From positions 558,001-622,000 of the forward strand of contig CAREDV010000001.1 of NCBI GenBank assembly GCA_948964545.1: a DNA stretch of 64,000 nucleotides. Direction: 5' to 3'. Each line of letters opens with the position of its first letter. The stretch's first letter is position 1. This DNA is from an uncultured bacterium (GTDB lineage Bacteria; Cyanobacteriota; Vampirovibrionia; Gastranaerophilales; Gastranaerophilaceae). The translations under genes were made by a program, and so were the position numbers. A model generated the notes under the pieces. It was not told the DNA's origin and did no database searches. It was given only the letters and a program-made list of their open reading frames with translations. Below are positions 36,797-44,563 of the stretch, in pieces.

Positions 36797-37015
36797 TTTG
36801 TAACCTGCAAGTTCGTCAAGTGTAATGTTAAAAAACTGCGCAAGTTTTATAAAGTTTTCTAATCCTATGTTAATTTTGCCGTTTTCAATACGTGCAATGT
36901 GTTCACGGCTGCAATCAATAGCTTCTGCAAGCTGTTCCTGAGAAAGCCCGAGACGTTTGCGATTTTCGCGTATTCTGTTACGGATTTGTAAACTATAATT
37001 TTTAAACTCTTGCAT
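36791..37015 (-). CDS. XRE-family HTH regulator
   Basis: A 74-residue single-domain DNA-binding protein. The helix-turn-helix is LGLSQEQLAEAIDCSREHIARIENGK. It is divergent from a prepilin gene, with an 18-bp perfect palindrome between them. The start has no Shine-Dalgarno; TATAAT ends seven bases upstream of the ATG, so the message may be leaderless. Confidence 0.9.
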   Translation of the reverse strand: MQEFKNYSLQIRNRIRENRKRLGLSQEQLAEAIDCSREHIARIENGKINIGLENFIKLAQFFNITLDELAGYKL

Positions 37016-37041
37016 AATAACAATTATAGATTTATTATTTG

Positions 37042-37067
37042 TATAATACTGTGATTAATTAATCACA
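37042..37067. promoter_or_regulatory. -10 box and 18-bp palindromic operator
   Basis: TATAAT at 37042-37047 (+) is followed after two bases by TGTGATTAATTAATCACA (37050-37067), a perfect 18-bp palindrome over the expected transcription start of the prepilin gene and close to the divergent XRE start. It resembles a repressor operator; the half-site spacing (TGTGA-N8-TCACA) is not the CRP spacing of six. Confidence 0.55.
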
Positions 37068-37090
37068 TATTGGTAAAAGAGAGGATGTTT

Positions 37091-37735
37091 ATGAGAAAAG
37101 CTTTTACACTTGCGGAAGTTTTAATAACCCTTGGAATTATCGGAGTTGTTGCGGCATTGCTTATACCGTCAACTGTTGAAAATTTGCAAAAACGTGTTGT
37201 CTTAAATCAATATAAAGCTTTTTACAGAGATTTTACCAACGCTGTTGATATGTTTATGCAGGATAACAATATAAGCAGTTTTTCCGAAACTCCGCTCGGC
37301 AATGCCGAACTTTCGCTTGATGAGAGAAAAACATATTTTATAAATAATTTTTTAAAGAAATATTTATCAGGTTCGGATGGCGAGTTTCAAACTATTAGAG
37401 AAAAGTATATGACTAACTCTGCTATACATAATATTAAACCTGATTATATAACTACAAAAGGTGTTGCGGTGCAATTTGATGACAGTATGTGGGATTCTTT
37501 ATTTACTGTTTATTTTGATGTTAACGGTAAAAAAGGTCCTAATAAAGTTGGTACTGATACTTTTAGATTTTATTTTTATCCGCAAAAATCAGTGCCTCAA
37601 GGAGCACATCAGAAAGTAAAGGATTGGGATTGCAGTAATTGCGGAGATTGTTGCCGTCCTGATTTGAGACCTGATGCATCAGGATGGGGTTGTTGGCAGA
37701 GGATTATTCAAGACAGCTGGCAAATTAATTATTAA
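37091..37735 (+). CDS. Type IV prepilin-like protein
   Basis: A 214-residue protein with a class III prepilin N-terminus: short leader MRKA, cleavage before Phe, Glu at +5 (FTLAEVLITLGIIGVVAALLIPS), then a helix and a soluble domain. Near the C-terminus is a Cys-rich segment DCSNCGDCC that could bind metal or form disulfides. Start at ATG 37091 behind GAGAGG. It would be processed by a prepilin peptidase and assembled in a pilus or pseudopilus. Transcription probably starts at the palindrome upstream. Confidence 0.85.
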   Translation: MRKAFTLAEVLITLGIIGVVAALLIPSTVENLQKRVVLNQYKAFYRDFTNAVDMFMQDNNISSFSETPLGNAELSLDERKTYFINNFLKKYLSGSDGEFQTIREKYMTNSAIHNIKPDYITTKGVAVQFDDSMWDSLFTVYFDVNGKKGPNKVGTDTFRFYFYPQKSVPQGAHQKVKDWDCSNCGDCCRPDLRPDASGWGCWQRIIQDSWQINY

Positions 37736-37746
37736 TTTTATATAAT
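37717..37746 (+). promoter_or_regulatory. Promoter CTGGCA-N18-TATAAT, leaderless
   Basis: A perfect -10 ends six bases before ATG 37753; the -35 is weaker with an 18-bp spacer. No Shine-Dalgarno precedes the gene. Confidence 0.5.
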
Positions 37747-37752
37747 CTGTTT

Positions 37753-38970
37753 ATGGACGAGATTTTAAACATAAACGATAATATTGATATGGCGAGAAAA
37801 CATATCATTGCACTTGTTGATTGTGATTCGTTTTTTGTATCCTGCGAGCAGGCTGTTAATCCAGAACTCAAAGGCAAACCTGTCTGTGTTATGTCAGGCC
37901 GCGGGCAGTGTGTTATTTCGCGTTCTAAAGAAGCCAAAAAGCTCGGTATAAGAATGGGAATGCCTTATTTTCAAATAGAGGGAGTGATGAAAAAAGCAAT
38001 TTTTATTAATGCAAATCATGAACTTTATTCAGAAATTTCCAAAAAAGTTATGGCAGTTTTGAAAACTTTTAGTCCGCTTGTGGAAGTTTATTCAATTGAT
38101 GAAGCGTTTGTTGATTTGACTGGGTTAGAGCGTTTATATAAGCGAAATTATCTTGAAATTGCGCAGATGATACGTGAAAAAGTTAAGGAAGATGTTGATA
38201 TCCCTGTATCAATAGGGGTGAGTTCTTCAAAATCGCTTGCAAAACTAGCATCAGATAAGGCAAAAAAACTTGATGAGGGCGTATTTTTGATTGGCTCAAG
38301 AAAAATTACACCGCTTTTACAAAAGACAAGTATTGATGAGATTTGGGGAATTGGAAAGAATTTATCGCAGATGTTAAGAAAGCATGGAATTTTGACAGCT
38401 TATGAACTTATATCGCAGGATGATTTGTGGCTGGATAAGCAAATTGGGATTCGCGGCTTAGAGATGAAACATGAGCTGCTCGGCGAAATGATTTCTGCTG
38501 TATCAAATGAGGTTAAACTTCCAAAATCAATTCAAAAAACTTGTGCGCTTGCAAAATTCACATCAGACAAAGATTATTTGAAAAACTCTCTGAATTATCA
38601 CATTCACAGAGCCTGCGTAAAACTTCGCAAAATAAACGCAAAATGTAAAGGTGTAAGTATATTTCTGCGCACCAAAGATTTTAAAGTATATTGCGAAAAG
38701 AAAGTTTTGAATGCAGGATGTGATTTTGAATTGGAAATTTCGGACATTGTATTTGAACTTCTTGATAAAATTTATAATCCGAATATTTTATATCGAAGTA
38801 CAGGTGTAATCCTTGATACTTTTGTTTTGAATTCTCAAGAGCAAATGTCTTTGTTTGCAGATATCAGTGCAGATACCAAAAAAGAAAAACTTTCACAATG
38901 TTTGGATAAACTTGAGGAAAAGTTTGGAAAAGATATTATCCAGACTGGATTTATTAAAAAAGATGTTTAA
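37753..38970 (+). CDS. Y-family translesion DNA polymerase (DinB/UmuC-like)
   Basis: A 405-residue error-prone polymerase. Catalytic residues are Asp23 (LVDCDSFFVSCEQ) and Asp116-Glu117 (YSIDEAFVDL); the VSIGVSSSKSLAKLASDKAK finger/palm motif and the helix-hairpin-helix region IWGIGKNL are intact. A beta-clamp binding motif QMSLF lies at residues 364-368. The gene could be called umuC or dinB; the CEQ and SRSKEAKKLG segments are closer to UmuC. No umuD partner or LexA box was recognised nearby. Confidence 0.92.
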   Translation: MDEILNINDNIDMARKHIIALVDCDSFFVSCEQAVNPELKGKPVCVMSGRGQCVISRSKEAKKLGIRMGMPYFQIEGVMKKAIFINANHELYSEISKKVMAVLKTFSPLVEVYSIDEAFVDLTGLERLYKRNYLEIAQMIREKVKEDVDIPVSIGVSSSKSLAKLASDKAKKLDEGVFLIGSRKITPLLQKTSIDEIWGIGKNLSQMLRKHGILTAYELISQDDLWLDKQIGIRGLEMKHELLGEMISAVSNEVKLPKSIQKTCALAKFTSDKDYLKNSLNYHIHRACVKLRKINAKCKGVSIFLRTKDFKVYCEKKVLNAGCDFELEISDIVFELLDKIYNPNILYRSTGVILDTFVLNSQEQMSLFADISADTKKEKLSQCLDKLEEKFGKDIIQTGFIKKDV

Positions 38971-38998
38971 AAAAAGCTCCCCTCAAGGGAGCTTTTTT
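38968..38998. terminator. Bidirectional intrinsic terminator
   Basis: AAAAAAGCTCCC / GGGAGCTTTTTT stem with loop CTCAA, between the polymerase gene (+) and the SLH gene (-). Confidence 0.9.
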
Positions 38999-39012
38999 AC
39001 TGTACGCAGGAC

Positions 39013-40155
39013 TTATTCAAAAATCCAGCCGTTTGTTAAATCAACTTTTATTGGTTTTAAAAGTTTGATATAAATTGTATCTTCAGGGCTTACATCAAGC
39101 TGTTCGCCTTTGAATACAAATCTGACAAACTTCATAAACCAGTTTCTGTCTTTAGTTATTTCGCAAACGCCGTTGAATGATACTGTCTGGTCGTTTGTAG
39201 TAGTCAATAGTGAGTTGTCAAATACAAGAACACCATTTCTGATAAACCACTTGCCTTCTCTTACATCAAGCATTTGACCTTTAAGATTTGCCCCTTTTCT
39301 TACCAGAATAAATTTTTCAGGTGTAACATAGTTTTCTGGTGCAATTGCAGTAAAGATTTCACCTGATTGCGATGACTGAGAACTTGCGTAATTGCTTAAT
39401 TTAACAGGAACTAAAGTGCCTGCAGGGATTGTTCCGATGCTTCCCTGAACTACTGCGTTATCAATAATAAAGCCTTCTCCGACTTTCTTTCTCATAGCTT
39501 CTGCAAGTTTTGCGTTCGGATTAAGTTTTGCCTGTTCCATCATATCAAAAAGGATTGCTGCAACTTCAGCTCTTGATGCAGGTCTTTCAGCATCAATTCT
39601 GTTACTTGCAGATGGCATGGTCACAAGCATATCAAGAATTTGCGCTTTACCAGCAGGTACGACAAACCATTCAGGAACTTCATTTAAATCTATAAATTTT
39701 TTAGATAAAACTTCTTTGGCTTTCATTGTGCTGATTTGTTCAGTTGTTAAAGCATTAACTGCAACCGAAATTGATTCAGCTCTTGTTACCGTGTCAGCAG
39801 GTCTAAAAATATCTCCCTCTTGCGAACAAGAAATCAAATCAAAATATAATGATTTTTGAATGGCATCATAAGCCCAAAATGTCGGGTCAATATCTGTAAA
39901 GTTAACAGGCTGTGCAACTGTTGTGTGCTCTTGTCCTAAAGCTTTAATAGCCATAGATGCAAATTCTGCACGTGTAACGTTTTCGTCAGGCATGAATGTC
40001 CCGTCAGGATAACCCACAATAACACCCTGTTCTGTCAATTCTTGAATTTGTTTGAAAGCCCAATGTTCAGGTGTAACATCAGGATAAGCAAACGCGGGAA
40101 CTGTCATAAATATGCCGACAGCCAACGATAAACACAATTTAAATAAATTTTTCAT
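39013..40155 (-). CDS. S-layer homology (SLH) domain envelope protein
   Basis: A 380-residue exported protein. The signal peptide is MKNLFKLCLSLAVGIFM through VPAFA, with cleavage before YPDV. Three SLH-type units follow: residues ~25-75 (HWAFKQIQELTEQGVIVGYPDG), ~88-140 (FWAYDAIQKSLYFDLISC) and ~160-215 (degenerate). A C-terminal beta-rich domain of about 150 residues has no assigned family. SLH units anchor proteins to pyruvylated wall polymers or, in cyanobacteria-type envelopes, sit at the N-terminus of porins; no beta-barrel is visible here. Start at ATG 40155 behind AAAGGAGAG, not the GTG at 40161. Confidence 0.88.
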   Translation of the reverse strand: MKNLFKLCLSLAVGIFMTVPAFAYPDVTPEHWAFKQIQELTEQGVIVGYPDGTFMPDENVTRAEFASMAIKALGQEHTTVAQPVNFTDIDPTFWAYDAIQKSLYFDLISCSQEGDIFRPADTVTRAESISVAVNALTTEQISTMKAKEVLSKKFIDLNEVPEWFVVPAGKAQILDMLVTMPSASNRIDAERPASRAEVAAILFDMMEQAKLNPNAKLAEAMRKKVGEGFIIDNAVVQGSIGTIPAGTLVPVKLSNYASSQSSQSGEIFTAIAPENYVTPEKFILVRKGANLKGQMLDVREGKWFIRNGVLVFDNSLLTTTNDQTVSFNGVCEITKDRNWFMKFVRFVFKGEQLDVSPEDTIYIKLLKPIKVDLTNGWIFE

Positions 40156-40389
40156 ATCCACTCTCCTTTTTTATATAGTACAGGTAAAATGATATTACGG
40201 CAATAATCTTAACAATTTTGTAAAATTTTATTAACCTTAGTACCAAAGGTTCAGCAAAGCAAAATATTAACAGAATTTATTTATCGATACCGATTGAAGA
40301 TACTGCATCTTTTAGCGGGCTTACAAAATTACCAAAAGATGTTCTAATAGCTGTCAAACAGGGCTTGCAATGCGACACAGAAAGGTATA

Positions 40390-40430
40390 AAAACTAAAAG
40401 AGAGGTAAAAAAAATTCCTACCTCTCTTTT
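40390..40430 (-). terminator. Terminator of the tRNA cluster
   Basis: AAAAGAGAGGTA and TACCTCTCTTTT form a 12-bp stem just beyond the 3' end of tRNA-Tyr on the minus strand, followed by a T-rich run. Confidence 0.75.
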
Positions 40431-40434
40431 ATAC

Positions 40435-40517
40435 TGGGCAAGGGTGGATTCGAACCACCGTAGTCTCGCGACGGCAGATTTACAGTCTGCTCCCTTTAGC
40501 CACTCGGGCACCTACCC
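40435..40517 (-). tRNA. tRNA-Tyr (GTA)
   Basis: An 83-nt class II tRNA with acceptor GGGTAGG / CTTGCCC, anticodon GTA at 40483-40481 in the loop of GCAGA/TCTGC, a long variable arm (CGTCGCGAGACTACG) and T-arm GGTGG-TTCGAAT-CCACC. The 3' CCA is not encoded. Confidence 0.95.
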
Positions 40518-40570
40518 TTACGTATATATATTAAATTTTCAAATATGTCTTGACTTTACCGTGTATTGCT

Positions 40571-40672
40571 CCGAGTGGCGGTACTTTGGATTACTTTCCC
40601 CATCGTCGAAAATTGATACTTAATCAATTTTCATCCGAATCTACTACCGTGTTACTCGGGCATCTACCCTTA
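40571..40672 (-). ncRNA. Structured segment beginning with a tRNA-Tyr-like 5' end
   Basis: On the minus strand the first 19 bases (40672-40654) match the 5' end of tRNA-Tyr and its flank at 18 of 19 positions. The rest then departs from a tRNA and can fold into a long rod: CCGAGT/ACTCGG (40571-40576 with 40654-40659), CGGTA/TACCG (40579-40583 with 40645-40649), GGAT/ATCC (40588-40591 with 40633-40636) and a perfect 10-bp stem (40608-40617 with 40623-40632). It lies between tRNA-Thr(GGT) and tRNA-Tyr and would be co-transcribed. It may be a tRNA remnant or an uncharacterised RNA. Confidence 0.35.
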
Positions 40673-40687
40673 TTCTATTTTCAAAAT

Positions 40688-40759
40688 TGCCTTTGACGGG
40701 ATTTGAACCCGTGGCCTCTCCCTTACCAAGGGAGTGCGCTACCCCTGCGCCACAAAGGC
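40688..40759 (-). tRNA. tRNA-Thr (GGT)
   Basis: A 72-nt cloverleaf with acceptor GCCTTTG / CAAAGGC and discriminator A, anticodon GGT in loop TTGGTAA (stem CTCCC/GGGAG) and T-arm CGGG-TTCAAAT-CCCG. CCA not encoded. Confidence 0.95.
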
Positions 40760-40791
40760 TCAAATACATCTGACAATTATTTATAAAAAAA

Positions 40792-40863
40792 TGCCGACTA
40801 TAGGAATCGAACCTACAACCTACGGTTTACAAAACCGTTGCTCTACCATTGAGCCAAGTCGGC
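40792..40863 (-). tRNA. tRNA-Thr (TGT)
   Basis: A 72-nt cloverleaf with acceptor GCCGACT / AGTCGGC and discriminator A, anticodon TGT in loop TTTGTAA (stem ACGGT/ACCGT) and T-arm TAGG-TTCGATT-CCTA. First gene of the minus-strand tRNA cluster. Confidence 0.95.
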
Positions 40864-40988
40864 AAGTCACATTACTTATTCTAATCAAAAAAATTTTTAC
40901 TGTCAAGAGGATTTTTAATTTTTTTTTAAAGTATAAGAATTCCAATTTTCAGGTAATTCATTTTCTATTATATTCAGTAATTCCCATG

Positions 40989-41017
40989 TTGGTTTTTAAA
41001 ACCATTTGCAGTATAAT
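40989..41017 (+). promoter_or_regulatory. Promoter TTGGTT-N17-TATAAT, leaderless
   Basis: A perfect -10 ends six bases before ATG 41024, with a partial -35 at exactly 17 bp. No Shine-Dalgarno is present. Confidence 0.55.
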
Positions 41018-41023
41018 AATTCT

Positions 41024-41365
41024 ATGATAAAACATCTTGTGCCGATTATAATGCTTACAATATCAAATGTATTTATGACTTTTGCATGGTATGGACACTT
41101 AAGACATAAATCTGCTGCTTTAGGAGTTGTAATACTTGTAAGCTGGGGAATTGCTTTTTTTGAATATTGTTTCCAAGTCCCAGCAAACAGATTCGGGCAT
41201 GAAGTTTATAATGCAGCACAATTAAAAACTATACAGGAAATAATTACACTTATTGTATTTAGTGTTTTTTCAGTTTTATATTTAAAAGAAGAATTTCGCT
41301 GGAATTATCTTGTCGGGTTTATTTTTATAATTTTTGCTGCGTTTTTCATATTTAAAAAATGGTAA
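41024..41365 (+). CDS. DUF486 family membrane protein
   Basis: A 113-residue four-helix inner-membrane protein. FMTFAWYGHLRHKS, SWGIAFFEYCFQVPANRFGHE and AQLKTIQEIITLIVFSVFSVLYLKE match the conserved blocks of DUF486, a small DMT-related family of unknown substrate. Start at ATG 41024, judged from the promoter; the in-frame start at 41006 lies upstream of the -10 element. Confidence 0.9.
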   Translation: MIKHLVPIIMLTISNVFMTFAWYGHLRHKSAALGVVILVSWGIAFFEYCFQVPANRFGHEVYNAAQLKTIQEIITLIVFSVFSVLYLKEEFRWNYLVGFIFIIFAAFFIFKKW

Positions 41366-41407
41366 AGCTTAATAGCAAAAAAAAATTTGTTTGATTTTAG
41401 TATAATT

Positions 41408-42148
41408 ATGTTAATAAATAACAGTTTTTATATAAAACCTTCATTTGGAACAAACCACAGACATTTTCATGCTGGACCATTAAAAGAAAAGATTTATACA
41501 ACTTCATATGTTTGTCGAGAAGATTTATACTTTGATGAACTTGTGGATTATATGATTGAAAACTATAAATCTTCTCCAAAAGTTAATGTATATTCTCTTG
41601 CCTGTTCTGATGGTTCTGAGGCTTGGACACTTGCTATGTTTTTAAGAGAAAGAAATGCTCATAAATTTTTGCCGATTAAGGGTGTGGATATTGAGCCTTC
41701 AATTTTAAGTAATGCAAATTCAAAATGTTTAAATGTTAGAAATTTAGAAATTGAACGATTAAAAAAATTTGGTATTGATTTTAGTAAATATTTTGAACCG
41801 TCAGATAAAAATATGTTGATTTTAGCTGACAGCATGGAAAATGAAACTAAAACTTATAGTGCAAGAGATTTTATAAAAAATGATTTTTTTGCAGAACGTA
41901 AAACTATATTACAAGAGGTAAGTGAAATGACAAATGAATACCCAAAAGTTGTTCTATGTCGGAATGTATTTCCATATATTGGTGATGACAATGAAAGTAT
42001 TTATCATATAAAAGTTATTTCAGAAAAGCTTGCTAAAAATGATTTGTTTGTAATTGGTGATTATGACCGAAGCAAAAGATTTGTAGAAAATCTTAAAAAT
42101 TTTGGTTTTACAAAAGTTTCTTATAATATGTTTAAAAAAATAAGATAG
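41408..42148 (+). CDS. CheR-like SAM-dependent methyltransferase
   Basis: A 246-residue protein resembling the catalytic domain of the chemoreceptor methyltransferase CheR: YSLACSDGSEAWTLAMFL corresponds to the SAM-binding A-G-C-S-x-G-E-E-x-Y-S motif, IKGVDIEPSILSNA to the D-I-D motif, and VVLCRNVFPYI to the C-R-N-V motif. The canonical GEEPYS residues are altered (GSEAWT). It has no CheR N-terminal helical domain, and no chemotaxis genes are near. Its start (IKPSFGT near residue 10) weakly recalls the N-terminal tag of other proteins here. The ATG at 41408 has no ribosome-binding site, and TATAAT lies only one base before it, so the start is uncertain. Confidence 0.7.
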   Translation: MLINNSFYIKPSFGTNHRHFHAGPLKEKIYTTSYVCREDLYFDELVDYMIENYKSSPKVNVYSLACSDGSEAWTLAMFLRERNAHKFLPIKGVDIEPSILSNANSKCLNVRNLEIERLKKFGIDFSKYFEPSDKNMLILADSMENETKTYSARDFIKNDFFAERKTILQEVSEMTNEYPKVVLCRNVFPYIGDDNESIYHIKVISEKLAKNDLFVIGDYDRSKRFVENLKNFGFTKVSYNMFKKIR

Positions 42149-42278
42149 ATGATAAACTATTTAAAAATATTTTTCCTCATTATAGTATGTAATAAAATAT
42201 TAAGTTTTTTTGAGTGTATTAGCAAAATTTATTTTTATGATACTTATAGTAATGTGTTTATTAATCTGAGGAAATTAT

Positions 42279-44180
42279 ATGAGAATTAATGCTATTACAA
42301 CAAACAATTATCAAAATCAGAATTTAAAACGAAATGTAAGTTTTAAAAGTGCAATATTTGCCTGTGCAGCAATGTCTGACTCTCATGGTGATACTAAAAA
42401 TCTTGCTAAAGCTGAACTTGCATTAAATGATAACTATAAAAAAGTTTTTAATAATACAAATCCTCTTAATCCTAATGATACCGTAAAGTCATCAAGTATA
42501 TATACTGCATTTATGCATTCAGGTGACTTTCTAATGAATGGTGCAGCAAAAGGTTATAGAGATAAGACTAAATGCAGTGCAGACTATCAATTTGCAGCAT
42601 TGACTAAATTCTCGAATTTATTTGGTAAACGTATAAAAGAAGCTTTAGGTGATGAAGTTAAATATGATAAATACCTAGCTCTTGGAAATCATGATTTTGA
42701 CGGTACTGACAGGGATTTATGGAAATATTTGAGAAATTCAGATTTTAAAACTGTTATTACTAACATCGATTTAGAGAAATCTCCTCAAGTGAAAGAATTG
42801 ATGAATGAAAATGACAATATTGTAACTAAACAAATTATTTCTATACCTGATGATAAAAATGATTTGAGAGTTAAAAACGGGGATAAAGAACTTTTCCACA
42901 AAGTTATGATTCTTGGTGTTACTATACCTTCAATTCCTTTTTATAACCCAACATTACACCCTGATACCCACTTCCTTGATGAATGTAATAAAAAAGACGT
43001 TAAGCTTACTAAAAAAGATTTGATGAAAACACTTACATGTATCAGCAGAACTGTTCAGGAATTTAAGAAAGAAAATCCGAACGGTGCAGTTATTGTAATG
43101 TCACATACAGGAAATCCGATTTCTAATATGATTAGAAGTGCTGCACCTGAAATTAACTTTATATTTAACGGGCATGACCATGAAAATATAGTTCGTCATA
43201 TAGGCAAAACAACAATTCAATCTCTTGGACAAAACAATGAACAGATTAAATTTTTCAAATTGTTCTTTGATGATTTTACAGAAGATGAATATGGTAATAT
43301 AGGAGGCGGTGATTTAACCGTTATTGATAAATCTTCAACTTATAGTACCAAATATGCTAATGATACAAGACTTAGCAGTACTGAAATGCATAAATGGGTC
43401 AGCGAACATCTTGCAAAAGATGATGATGCACAAAATTATCCTGCAATGTTTTATAACTGTCCTGACCCGAAATATTCTGATTACAAAACACTTAAATATA
43501 ACGAACATCAGGTAAGATCTTTAAATTCCCCTCTTGCAAACTTTTTAACATCATCTATTGCTTCGGAAATCAGAAGACTTGATGATATATATGGTGATGA
43601 TATTGCAAGTATTGCAATTCAATCTTCCGTAATCAGAAGCGGAATTCAGGAAAAAATGAGCAACATGGATATGATACGAATATTCAACGGACTTGGCGAA
43701 AGTTTGTCTACACTTTCTGTTGGTACAGTATCAGGAAGTGAACTTGCAGGTATTATTGCAGAAAATATATATAGTAACCTGGAAACAGACAGAAACACAA
43801 TGCTTCAATGGTCTGATATTCAGATAAACAAAGATTTATTAAAAGAAATTAAAGAGGGAAATTCTGATTGTTCCCCTCTTGATGCTATAAAAATAAGAAA
43901 TTTAAAAACTGAAACCGCAATGAATCCGTCAACCTGGGAACCTGTTAAAGCTGATAAGACTTACAGAATAGTTTTACCGACAAAATATTTAATGAAAGAT
44001 AGTTTAAAATATGTTCCAGTAATAAAAGATAGATTTAATGTTGTTGAAGATGAAAATTACAGAACCATGTCCCAGCTTTTGTGTTCATTAAACGACCATA
44101 ATGGCGGTGTTACTTTTAAACCAAAATTTGCTGAAGAACGCGTGATTTATCATGAAATTTTAGATGCCGATAGTAATTAA
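42279..44180 (+). CDS. Second 5'-nucleotidase-like metallophosphatase with N-terminal tag
   Basis: A 633-residue calcineurin-like phosphatase. Motifs in order are MSDSHGDTKN (near residue 31), HSGDFLMNG, LGNHDFDG, IVMSHTGNP and FNGHDHENI, giving a complete set of metal ligands. The C-terminal half resembles the nucleotidase C-terminal domain (LANFLTSSIASEIRRL ... IAIQSSVIRSGI). There is no signal peptide; instead MRINAITTNNYQNQN and NVSFKSAIF form the tag seen in other proteins here. Start at ATG 42279 behind GAGGAAA. Substrate unknown. Confidence 0.82.
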   Translation: MRINAITTNNYQNQNLKRNVSFKSAIFACAAMSDSHGDTKNLAKAELALNDNYKKVFNNTNPLNPNDTVKSSSIYTAFMHSGDFLMNGAAKGYRDKTKCSADYQFAALTKFSNLFGKRIKEALGDEVKYDKYLALGNHDFDGTDRDLWKYLRNSDFKTVITNIDLEKSPQVKELMNENDNIVTKQIISIPDDKNDLRVKNGDKELFHKVMILGVTIPSIPFYNPTLHPDTHFLDECNKKDVKLTKKDLMKTLTCISRTVQEFKKENPNGAVIVMSHTGNPISNMIRSAAPEINFIFNGHDHENIVRHIGKTTIQSLGQNNEQIKFFKLFFDDFTEDEYGNIGGGDLTVIDKSSTYSTKYANDTRLSSTEMHKWVSEHLAKDDDAQNYPAMFYNCPDPKYSDYKTLKYNEHQVRSLNSPLANFLTSSIASEIRRLDDIYGDDIASIAIQSSVIRSGIQEKMSNMDMIRIFNGLGESLSTLSVGTVSGSELAGIIAENIYSNLETDRNTMLQWSDIQINKDLLKEIKEGNSDCSPLDAIKIRNLKTETAMNPSTWEPVKADKTYRIVLPTKYLMKDSLKYVPVIKDRFNVVEDENYRTMSQLLCSLNDHNGGVTFKPKFAEERVIYHEILDADSN

Positions 44181-44195
44181 TTTATAGGTTTTTAG

Positions 44196-44360
44196 AATTC
44201 TTCAACTGATAGTGCTGGTGAAAATTGTATAAATATAGGATATCGTCACGATAATACAGATTACGCTTGTGCTAGAGTATATACAGATTTAAATACTGTT
44301 CTGGATGCATACAACACTGCAAAAAATAGTAACAACGATATAACTATTTGTCTATGTTAA
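44196..44360 (+). pseudogene. 3' remnant of a lost gene
   Basis: Within the 382-base gap after the phosphatase gene an open frame of 54 codons begins directly after a TAG and ends at TAA 44360. It encodes a Cys/Asn-rich tail (GENCINIGYRHDN; YACARVYTDLNTVLDAY; NNDITICLC) with no start codon. It reads like the C-terminus of an exported protein whose 5' part has been deleted. The rest of the gap (44361-44523) is AT-rich with no gene recognised. Confidence 0.45.
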
Positions 44361-44523
44361 ATAATATTTTTATTGTATCTGTAAAGAACAATAGATTGTA
44401 TGTTGGTTATGCCTTTCTGACAGTGCAAAATACTCTAATTATACAATAGAGTTTGCTTATGTTTACATTGAAATTGTACATGAACAGTCAGTTTGATTTC
44501 TTTAAACAGACAGATTGATTATT

Positions 44524-44552
44524 TTGGCAAGTTAATATTAAATTTTTATGGT
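44524..44552 (+). promoter_or_regulatory. Promoter TTGGCA-N17-TATGGT
   Basis: A good -35 and -10 at 17 bp. The -10 ends 11 bases before ATG 44564, giving a leader of only about four to five bases and no Shine-Dalgarno. Confidence 0.5.
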
Positions 44553-44563
44553 AAACTTAATAT

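Noticed and set aside
37050..37067. CRP/FNR binding site
   Set aside because: The half-sites TGTGA/TCACA are eight bases apart rather than six and no CRP-family gene is near; a local XRE operator fits better.
40277..40378. A 33-codon minus-strand frame starting GTG, containing CKPCLTAIRTSF
   Set aside because: No ribosome-binding site, non-ATG start, and the opposite strand is equally open over the same stretch; kept as non-coding.
40224..40397. A plus-strand open frame of about 57 codons between the SLH gene and tRNA-Tyr
   Set aside because: No start codon of any usual kind and it runs into the tRNA terminator; no homology recognised.
40734..41027. Open frame across the tRNA-Thr genes
   Set aside because: It is an artefact of reading through two tRNA genes; the tRNAs explain the sequence.
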